NCBI RefSeq assembly: GCF_002251435.1
Contig: NZ_NPJI01000029.1
Location: forward strand, 124,001 to 188,000
Length of the DNA: 64,000 nucleotides
Reading direction: 5' to 3'
DNA from: Prevotella sp. P2-180
Lineage (GTDB): Bacteria; Bacteroidota; Bacteroidia; Bacteroidales; Bacteroidaceae
Positions 43,775 through 50,239 of the stretch are shown here, piece after piece. The notes under the pieces were generated by a model. That model ran no database searches. It saw nothing but the letters and a program-made list of their open reading frames with translations, and was not told the DNA's origin. How positions within the stretch are numbered: the first letter of the stretch is position 1; each line of letters starts with the position of its first letter. Made by a program: the position numbers and the translations under genes.

Positions 43775-44629
43775 TTAGTTTGGGATATATTCTATTACCC
43801 CTTTCCATTCGTCGTCGGCCGTAATGGTGATGTTAACCTGCTGACTGTTGCCACCTTCCGAACCATCAAACAATGCCAGGGAGCATTGTGTGATGATGCC
43901 GGTCTCGATACCAACATCGCTCAATATGCGTTCGGCTATAACATTGTCTGCGTCGTCGAGTGCCGAAATGGTGATTTTCAGTTTGTCGTCGCCAGTGTTG
44001 TGTGGGAATGTGAATATTTCATAAGTCTTTTGGGTAGGATTGACATCACGATATTCCGTCTGCCTACTGTTTACGCTTCCGGCCTTTGTCGTTGCGTCAA
44101 AGCTTGACGAACCTCCGGTGTAGTAAAACTTCAGGCGTGTCACTTCTTTGGGTATGTCGTCGGTAATGTTCAGTTGAAACATTGCAACATTTCTCACTGC
44201 TTTGGCGTTTATAGTAAGTGGTTCTTCTCCTATTTCAATTTCCTCGCTGTAGACAAAAGTGTCGCTCACCTTTCCAGAGAAATTTATTTTCTGAATGTCG
44301 GTGGTCGTGGCGTTGGATGCAGTGGAATGTCCCACAATGAGCAGTGTATAAGTGCCGGGCAGGATTTTTACCGCAATGCTTCCGAAACCATTATCGCCAG
44401 CCGACTGTGATATTGATTTTAAGCGTTCGCCATCTTTATATAGTGCAAAGCTGATTTTCGTACATAGCTCGCTTAATGGCCTTTGTGCCCTTGACAAAGG
44501 AGCTTGGCTTGAAAGCGAGGTGTTTACAAAGAGGTTTGCATCTGGCTCAAACGAGTTGCTGTCCAACGGATATTTCTCGCAAGAGATAATGAGCAATAGA
44601 GATAAAATTGGAAATATGACCTTTTTCAT
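43775..44629 (-). CDS. FimB/Mfa2-like lipoprotein
   Basis: 284 residues. Lipoprotein signal ending at Cys17 (IISC). The mature part is beta-rich with the pattern of fimbrial anchor and fimbrillin-like families: SFALYKDGERL, ILPGTYTLLIVGHS, and AVRNVAMFQLNITDDIPKEV, which matches the second beta-sandwich of Mfa2/FimB. No fimbrillin gene is present nearby, so a fimbrial role is doubtful. It lies 5 bp after copy B of the propeller gene and 12 bp before membrane protein copy A. Confidence 0.65.
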   Translation of the reverse strand: MKKVIFPILSLLLIISCEKYPLDSNSFEPDANLFVNTSLSSQAPLSRAQRPLSELCTKISFALYKDGERLKSISQSAGDNGFGSIAVKILPGTYTLLIVGHSTASNATTTDIQKINFSGKVSDTFVYSEEIEIGEEPLTINAKAVRNVAMFQLNITDDIPKEVTRLKFYYTGGSSSFDATTKAGSVNSRQTEYRDVNPTQKTYEIFTFPHNTGDDKLKITISALDDADNVIAERILSDVGIETGIITQCSLALFDGSEGGNSQQVNITITADDEWKGVIEYIPN

Positions 44630-44634
44630 GACTG

Positions 44635-46098
44635 TTACCGTACTTTTGTTTCTGTTCTTTTTTCAGATAGTATTGATGCTCCCACCTCACGATTGTCTAT
44701 TTCAACAGGAGCTGAGGTGAAGTCGGGTGTGTTGAAAGAATATATCGACGAGGTGTAGTAGTCCATAGGATTTTTTTGTGGCAGGAGGAAAGCCTTGGTG
44801 GCCTGTCCTTTTTCGTCGACGCATGAGAGGTATAGATGAGAGTAGAGGCCGTCGATGCGTCGGCTGGTGAATACAAACCAGTGTGAACCAATGCTCCAGT
44901 TATGGAAACTGTCAGCATCGCTACTGTTGGCCTCCTTCAACGGCCATGACTTCATGGTGTTGAGGTCAAGCAGGTAGAGGTCGCTCTCCTTGTGCCAGAT
45001 GGAGAAATAGCCATAATCCATCTTGGTGAACATAATGTAACGACCATCGTAGGAAGGTCGTGGCCAGGTGACGCTCTTGCCCTCGCTCACGGCATTGTAT
45101 ATGGTGTCCGCCTTTTCGCCATAGCGGCCGGTGGCAGGGTCGAAGGCTATGCGGCAGAGATTGTATTTCTGGTCCTTATAGTAAAGGGGATAGTCTTGTT
45201 GTAGGGATGTAATGTAGTACAGGGTGCGCCCGTCAGCCGAGAATACCGGCGAGTTTTCGGAATATAGTTTCGTGGAAAGCAGCGTGTCGACAATCAGTTC
45301 GTGTTTCTCTACGTCATATACGAAGATATCGGATGACAGGTCGAACACTTCCACCCTCTCGTCCTTCACCATGTGGAATCCTTGGCGAGTCATGTTGGTT
45401 GAGAAGGTGCAGTACTTGCCCGATGGATGCCAATAGGGATAGACCATGGAGCCTTTTATGGAGTCGTTCTTGGCTTTTAGTATTTCTGTCTTCTGACCTG
45501 TCTTGAAGAGAGTGCCGCCGTGGTCGCCACGAATGTGGAACACATAGTTGTCGGGATTTGTCTTGCAGGATGTATGACAGTTTACACACATGCCGGGCAC
45601 TTGTGTGTTTTCTATTAGAGCTCTTTCGTCGAAGTTGTCGAGTCGTCGCTCATAGAGTCCCATCTTGCTGTATACTTCATAGCCAGGGGCTATCCGTCGG
45701 TAGGTGAGGGCATAGTCGGGCATGTCGTATTGGCTCACGGTCATGGTGAAATCATTATATCTCAACCATTGTCCTCCTTTTTTCACACATACGCTGAATG
45801 TCAGTTTCCCGCCTTTGTTTTGTGATACGATAGAGTGCCATTCGTCTATGTCGAAGTCAGCATAGTCGTCTTGTACATGCATCTCTCCTCCATTGCTCCC
45901 TCGCACAGTAACGTCAATTTTCTCGATATTGTCGTCTACACAGAAGTTCATCGGAGCTATGTTTTCCGGTATGGTCACTCCGATGTAGTCGGGAAATATC
46001 TTAGGCAGCTGGTCTTGTCTTGCGGCGTTGTCTACAGATTCAGTGCATGCAGATAGCAAAATCAATGCCGATATTAGAATATATGATAAATGTTTCAT
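44635..46098 (-). CDS. Beta-propeller (TolB/PD40-like) lipoprotein with CxxCH motif, copy B
   Basis: 487 residues from the ATG at 46098; the frame is open for 12 more codons upstream, but those overlap the previous gene and would mask the signal peptide. The lipoprotein cysteine is Cys18 (LSAC). As in copy A there are VTIPENIAPMNF and DEWH, then CVNCH at 171-175, HIRGDHGGTLFK, and propeller blades such as FSADGRTLYYI and PSYDGRYIMFT. The last part, SWPLKEANSSDADSFHNWS, also aligns with copy A. Both copies should sit in the outer membrane or face the periplasm. Function unknown. Confidence 0.8.
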   Translation of the reverse strand: MKHLSYILISALILLSACTESVDNAARQDQLPKIFPDYIGVTIPENIAPMNFCVDDNIEKIDVTVRGSNGGEMHVQDDYADFDIDEWHSIVSQNKGGKLTFSVCVKKGGQWLRYNDFTMTVSQYDMPDYALTYRRIAPGYEVYSKMGLYERRLDNFDERALIENTQVPGMCVNCHTSCKTNPDNYVFHIRGDHGGTLFKTGQKTEILKAKNDSIKGSMVYPYWHPSGKYCTFSTNMTRQGFHMVKDERVEVFDLSSDIFVYDVEKHELIVDTLLSTKLYSENSPVFSADGRTLYYITSLQQDYPLYYKDQKYNLCRIAFDPATGRYGEKADTIYNAVSEGKSVTWPRPSYDGRYIMFTKMDYGYFSIWHKESDLYLLDLNTMKSWPLKEANSSDADSFHNWSIGSHWFVFTSRRIDGLYSHLYLSCVDEKGQATKAFLLPQKNPMDYYTSSIYSFNTPDFTSAPVEIDNREVGASILSEKRTETKVR

Positions 46099-46112
46099 GT
46101 CTGATAATTTTT

Positions 46113-47783
46113 TTATTTCAAGAAATATCTCCAAACTGGAGAGAATTTATATCTCTCCACTTGAGCCTGCGGCAGTTTACCCTGCTGGGCATAGGCGAGT
46201 GCCAAGGCCTCTTCGCACGTCTTCGAACTGTATTTGGTAATCGACTTCACGTAGGAGAAATATTGCATGAAGGTGTTAAGGTCTTTATTGAGAAGGGGGT
46301 ACATCAGCAGGTATTGTATGGCCACGACATTCTTCTTGTCATGCATGACGAGTTGTCCGAAGATCTTGTCTATTTCCTTGTCGCTGAAGAGGAAATCATC
46401 AGTGAGCCTTACCTTGCGAAGGTAGCTGTACATAGGATGACTGTCTATGAGTTTGGGGTTGTGTATCATCTCCATGCGCTTGTCTGCCCATTTTTTGTAG
46501 AAGATGGTTTTTTGCAGGGCTTTAAGGTATTTCTCCGCTGCCTTGTATTGACCATTGATGATATTGGTTTCTGCCAGCCTTTTGAACACTCGTCCGCTCT
46601 TGTTGTAGTTTGGTATGGATTCCATGGCCTCAAAGGCATAACGTTGGGCTGTGTTGACAAGGCCGAGCATGAAGTAGGCATCGCCAGTGACGAGTATGGT
46701 ATTGAAGTTGCGTTCAAACTCGGGCAAGAGTCCTTCAGGACCATGCTGATAGAAGTCGAAACAGCGGTCGGTAAGCTCTCCTGTCATGGCCAAGGCGAGG
46801 TTTGTGGCGCAGACACTCATAGGCAAGTCGGGACTTTTTTGTTCTGCCTTAGCCACGATGTCGGTCCAACGCTGCTGGCGCACGAGGCAGTCGTAGTCCA
46901 TCAGTTCATATTTCTGTGAGTCGATGGCACTTCCTAGAGATGAGGCAACAGCAACCACTATAGCAACAGCCACTGCCTTGGCTATTTTATTGGTCAAGGG
47001 TATCATTACACCAGTTAGTATAAGAAGGATAAGTGGTGAGATACACATTATGTGAGTGGGCACTTCGATGGAACGGTAGTAGAAAAGGCCGTGGAAGAAC
47101 CTCACTGTGGGGTAGGGAAGAAAATATGAACTTGCGGCAATTATTAGAGTGGTGTATACTAAAGAGAATGCAGCCAATGAAAAACCCTCAATATTCCTGT
47201 CGCATGTTTTTATTAGTCTTATGCCTGCATAAACGGCAAGCATACCTGTCATCGGACCTGCTATCCAATAGGTTATTGGTATGGCGGGCAAAATATATAC
47301 AAGCATGGCGTTTCTCGTCTTTGGGGCAATAAGCATGGTGGCTTGCACAATTATGAAGGCTACAATGTAGGCAAGCATGAGGCTCTCGTCGCCCATGATG
47401 CGCCATATTAACAATGAAGGCAAAAAGCTTAGCAAGTATGCTGACAAGTCTTCGGCTTTATAGACATTTTTGCGCATCAGCCTCCATGTGAGCTGTTGTG
47501 AACCGATGAGCAAAAGGCTTATGACAAGGGCACCGAATACGGGCGTGTTGTAAAACTGGGTAAGAAACTCTGCCATGTATGTAGCTATTCCTCCTGGCAA
47601 GGCTATGCGTTCTGAAAGATAATGGTAGTCGAAGAGAAACAGTTGAAACTGTTCCTGATATGCCATCATTGAGGGATAGCCGTAGCGCCAAAAGATGAAG
47701 GCAGATAGTCCCATGACGATGGCGAGTGCCCATTTCCACACTGTGGCTTTTGCGATATGATTGTTAGTTGGTTTCGTATTCAT
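46113..47783 (-). CDS. Polytopic membrane protein with helical C-terminal domain (DUF6057-like), copy B
   Basis: 556 residues, the longest of the three copies. About ten membrane helices in 17-285 and a helical soluble half (about 290-556). Motifs shared with the others are YQEQFQLFLFDY (42-53), LPGGIATYMAEFLTQFY (62-78) and NGQYKAAEKYLKALQKTIFYKKWA (410-433, quoted in part). It ends 14 bp before propeller lipoprotein copy B, repeating the order membrane protein then lipoprotein seen for copy A. The pairing suggests that the two act together in the envelope. Confidence 0.76.
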   Translation of the reverse strand: MNTKPTNNHIAKATVWKWALAIVMGLSAFIFWRYGYPSMMAYQEQFQLFLFDYHYLSERIALPGGIATYMAEFLTQFYNTPVFGALVISLLLIGSQQLTWRLMRKNVYKAEDLSAYLLSFLPSLLIWRIMGDESLMLAYIVAFIIVQATMLIAPKTRNAMLVYILPAIPITYWIAGPMTGMLAVYAGIRLIKTCDRNIEGFSLAAFSLVYTTLIIAASSYFLPYPTVRFFHGLFYYRSIEVPTHIMCISPLILLILTGVMIPLTNKIAKAVAVAIVVAVASSLGSAIDSQKYELMDYDCLVRQQRWTDIVAKAEQKSPDLPMSVCATNLALAMTGELTDRCFDFYQHGPEGLLPEFERNFNTILVTGDAYFMLGLVNTAQRYAFEAMESIPNYNKSGRVFKRLAETNIINGQYKAAEKYLKALQKTIFYKKWADKRMEMIHNPKLIDSHPMYSYLRKVRLTDDFLFSDKEIDKIFGQLVMHDKKNVVAIQYLLMYPLLNKDLNTFMQYFSYVKSITKYSSKTCEEALALAYAQQGKLPQAQVERYKFSPVWRYFLK

Positions 47784-47828
47784 CCTATTTCACATTATTA
47801 TATATATAGCCTATTGTCTTATTCTCAC

Positions 47829-48464
47829 TTAACTCATAAAACTATTGAATTCGCCGTCAAGCAGTAGCTGTCCCATAAAGTAGCTGAGGGCAAGGCGGTT
47901 GTCGGTGTTCTGCTGGAAAAGCAGCCCCAACATCTTATGCTTCTCGGGATAGCTATACAAAAAACTGTCCTTGTAACGATAGCGTCGCAACTTTCCCCAT
48001 GTCTCATGACTGTTCACCTTGGCGTCGTTGAATAGATAAGTCTCGGCTTCTTCCGCCCATGACTTGTAGAAGATGGTATTTTTGAGGATGTTCAGACGTT
48101 TCTCTGCTGCCTTATAGTCGCCTTGGTGCCATAACATTAGCAGTGGCAGCAGGAATGTAATAGGGAATGCAGTCCTGTCCCATTTCCTCACTATCGTCCA
48201 CATTATCCATTGCATTACGGCATACATTATCCCTATGAGCAATGCTCCGAGCCATGGCACATAGTAGAACTGAACGATGAACTCACTGACATAGTCAGCC
48301 AATCCTCCAGGCACTGCCATTCGCAGGATGAAATAATCAGTGGTAGTCAGAAACAGTTGATTCTGCTCCTGATAGTTCAGTGCTTCAGGATAGCCCAAGA
48401 GCCAGAACAAGAATACCGCGATACCGAATAACGCAGAAAATATCGCTCTAAGATTATTCTTCAT
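47829..48464 (-). CDS. Shortened DUF6057-like protein, copy C (internal deletion)
   Basis: 211 residues. Residues 1-112 match the N-terminal part of copy B (YQEQNQLFLTTTDY, VPGGLADYVSEFIVQFYY) and residues 113-211 match the C-terminal part (GDYKAAEKRLNILKNTIFY), but roughly 280 residues between, including most membrane helices, are missing. The joint is at about 48127, after Trp112. The last 45 or so residues of copy B are also absent. The frame is intact, so a small protein could still be made; it may equally be a decaying duplicate. It lies 23 bp after the DUF4369-like gene. Confidence 0.7.
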   Translation of the reverse strand: MKNNLRAIFSALFGIAVFLFWLLGYPEALNYQEQNQLFLTTTDYFILRMAVPGGLADYVSEFIVQFYYVPWLGALLIGIMYAVMQWIMWTIVRKWDRTAFPITFLLPLLMLWHQGDYKAAEKRLNILKNTIFYKSWAEEAETYLFNDAKVNSHETWGKLRRYRYKDSFLYSYPEKHKMLGLLFQQNTDNRLALSYFMGQLLLDGEFNSFMS

Positions 48465-48486
48465 TCTTCATTCTTCACTCTTCATT
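48461..48486 (-). repeat. GAAGAATGA tract at the start of copy C
   Basis: On the minus strand ATGAAGAGTGAAGAATGAAG-type units precede and include the start codon of the 211-residue gene (ATGAAGAAT). It is the same tract found at 42323-42371. Confidence 0.75.
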
Positions 48487-48487
48487 T

Positions 48488-49129
48488 TTAAAAAAACTCC
48501 ACTTCTTTTATGCTCCCGTCAGGCATTTTCTTCTTATAAGTCTTCGGAAACTGCTTGAGTAGGAAGTCGCCAAGGCTGGTACCTTTCATGCTCTCGCCCA
48601 AGGCATTTGACTCCTTACGATATTCGCGACGTATGCTGTCGAGCTTGGCCTGCATCGTAGCAGCTGTAGCCAAGTCGCCCCTCTTCTCGGCGTTGCGCCC
48701 GTCAATCATAAATGGCTGGCACTCCATGTTAAATCTCTCAGTCCTCTCCTTCCATGCCTGCAGTGAGTCGTTTTGCGGGGTTCCCTTGCAAGAGCTGATG
48801 CTGTCGATATTCACTACAAGGTCGCCAGGCTCGGTAATAACGAGCAGGTCTTGCACTCCTATACGGAAGTGATAGTCAACACGTATCACTCTCAGGTCAC
48901 AAGTGTCGGCAGTAAACGCAAATTTCCCGTCTGCTACAACCATCGAGTCAACAGTCTCCATAGTGGCCGGTCGGGTCATCGGCACGAGAAAGATTTTCTT
49001 TCCGTTGAACTTAGGGTTAATGGTTCCCATAATATGGCATTTGCCATTTACAATTTTATTCTCTGATTTGCATCCTCCCAATGTTATGGTTGTCAAGGTG
49101 ATGACACAAGCAAATAATATTTTCTTCAT
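48488..49129 (-). CDS. DUF4369-like lipoprotein without thioredoxin domain
   Basis: 213 residues. The lipoprotein signal ends at Cys20 (LGGC). The body resembles the N-terminal DUF4369 domain seen before thioredoxin-like domains in Bacteroidota: GTINPKFNGKKIFLVPM, ETVDSMVVADGKFAFT, and DLLVITEPGDLVVNID. The usual CxxC thioredoxin half is absent; after a helical stretch the protein ends with GSIKEVEFF. It is the first gene behind the promoter at 49157-49188 and heads the envelope cluster. Confidence 0.78.
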   Translation of the reverse strand: MKKILFACVITLTTITLGGCKSENKIVNGKCHIMGTINPKFNGKKIFLVPMTRPATMETVDSMVVADGKFAFTADTCDLRVIRVDYHFRIGVQDLLVITEPGDLVVNIDSISSCKGTPQNDSLQAWKERTERFNMECQPFMIDGRNAEKRGDLATAATMQAKLDSIRREYRKESNALGESMKGTSLGDFLLKQFPKTYKKKMPDGSIKEVEFF

Positions 49130-49156
49130 TTAATTCTGTTTAGGTAAAAATTTCTG

Positions 49157-49188
49157 CAAAGTTACGATTTCTTTTCCAAACCTCCAAA
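49157..49188 (-). promoter_or_regulatory. Promoter of the CxxCH/DUF6057 envelope cluster
   Basis: TTTG (49188-49185), 20 bp, TAACTTTG (49164-49157) on the minus strand; full consensus, 28 bp before the first gene. Gaps downstream are 5 to 45 bp as far as 40865, so seven genes probably form one transcript. Confidence 0.8.
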
Positions 49189-49410
49189 TGTTTTTGGGAA
49201 TTATTGGCAAAAGGCAGAATGAAAAACCCCGCCCGCCTCACGTTAGTGGCAGAAGCAGTGAATACTTGCCCCAAATTCATGACCTTTTTATTCTAAAACA
49301 CTCTAAAATCTTCACCCGACTATTTCTAGTGTTAAACGCAAAGAAACGCCTTTTTATATGAAGATTGGTTGCACCTATTTCAAGATCTAACGACAGCTGT
49401 TGGGACGACC

Positions 49411-49477
49411 GTTCCACAGTTGGTGATACAACTGTTCCATAACTGTGGAACGACCGTATCATCAGTTATGGAACAGT
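49411..49477. repeat. Overlapping inverted repeats with alternative pairing
   Basis: GTTCCACAGTT (49411-49421) is the exact inverse of 49441-49451, and ACTGTTCCATAACTG (49431-49445) is the exact inverse of 49463-49477. The middle segment belongs to both pairs, so the two hairpins cannot form together. GTGATAC or its inverse recurs beside each unit. Confidence 0.8.
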
Positions 49478-49556
49478 CGTGATACTACTCGTTTTAGATT
49501 CGTCTTGTATTGGGATGATGCCGCGATAACACATTAGAAAATTCCATAAATTGTCG

Positions 49557-49648
49557 GGTGACAGACAAAATCATCTGTCACCCCATCTGTCACCATACTA
49601 AAACATTGTATATTAGATAGATATTAACGAATGGTGACAGGTGACAGA
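49557..49648. repeat. Cluster of GGTGACAGA repeats in both orientations
   Basis: GGTGACAGA lies at 49557-49565 and 49640-49648, its inverse TCTGTCACC at 49574-49582 and 49586-49594, and a partial copy, GGTGACAG, at 49633-49640. The first two form a 9-bp stem with an 8-nt loop. No gene is associated. Confidence 0.8.
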
Positions 49649-49941
49649 TAAAATTAAAAAATTTCACGTATATAGAAGTGATTAAACTAATTCTGCGACG
49701 TAATATAATTTGATCAACACAGTCTAAGGTATTCGTATTTATTTACAAAATACGCTTAGATGTTAAAGCGGTTTTAAGGAATTGTTACAATCTTATTTTT
49801 AAAAGTGTAAAAATTACACATTTTTAGCAATTTTCATCAAAATACCATAACTAATCAAGTTTTGCATAAAAATATCACATTATTCGCAAAATAGTATTGA
49901 AAATAATCAAAATAATATTACTTGATTTGCAAAAATAGCTA

Positions 49942-49949
49942 TATCTTTG
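49942..49949 (+). promoter_or_regulatory. -7 box of the susC operon
   Basis: TATCTTTG fits TAnnTTTG. A TTG lies 17 bp upstream (49922-49924), shorter than ideal. Transcription would start about 49956, giving a leader of about 284 nt. Confidence 0.6.
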
Positions 49950-49956
49950 CAATGTC

Positions 49957-50239
49957 GAAACGAATGAAAATACAAAAAAGTGTTTAAACATTCCTAATTG
50001 AAACAAACAACTAACAATTAAAAATAAAAATAGCAGACAATATGAAAAAGAACAGTTCATAGCAAACAACAACTACCGTCTGTCGGGTCTGCCAGAAGGT
50101 CTACAGACGATGTTTACTCAGTGACAAAAGTCACACCTTATTTATAATAATAAGAACCTAAAGTGAGATTTTCCTCATGTTTGCCGGTCAACCCCGGCTA
50201 ACCAAATTAAAAAAACCTCAAAGAAAAAGTACTTCAAGT
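49957..50239 (+). promoter_or_regulatory. Long structured 5' leader of susC
   Basis: The leader can form at least three stems: 50077-50083 with 50103-50109, 50121-50125 with 50130-50134, and 50183-50187 with 50194-50198. A six-codon frame (MKKNSS) lies at 50042-50062. Leaders of SusC genes are often targets of antisense or other post-transcriptional control in Bacteroides. I see no known riboswitch. Confidence 0.45.

Larger units (their letters stand above)
49189..49941. other. Non-coding region with inverted repeat clusters
   Basis: About 750 bp with no convincing gene on either strand; short frames lack starts, signals or family likeness. It is AT-rich to the right and contains two separate repeat clusters (49411-49477 and 49557-49648) and a small hairpin with a following T run at 49805-49824. 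It lies between divergent operons. Confidence 0.7.

Noticed and set aside
43775..44629. A fimbrial operon based on the FimB/Mfa2-like lipoprotein
   Set aside because: No fimbrillin, tip or assembly gene is in the window, and the neighbours belong to other families.
46099..46134. Upstream start for propeller lipoprotein copy B
   Set aside because: It would overlap the previous gene and bury the lipoprotein signal.
49277..49462. Short minus-strand frame of 61 codons in the non-coding region
   Set aside because: It runs across the inverted repeats and shows no signal, domain or translation context.
49557..49648. Iteron-type replication origin from the GGTGACAGA repeats
   Set aside because: The copies are few, in both orientations, irregularly spaced, and no replication gene is nearby.
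50177..50239. Upstream start for the SusC gene
   Set aside because: It would put 21 hydrophilic residues before a normal signal peptide; the ATG at 50240 fits better.
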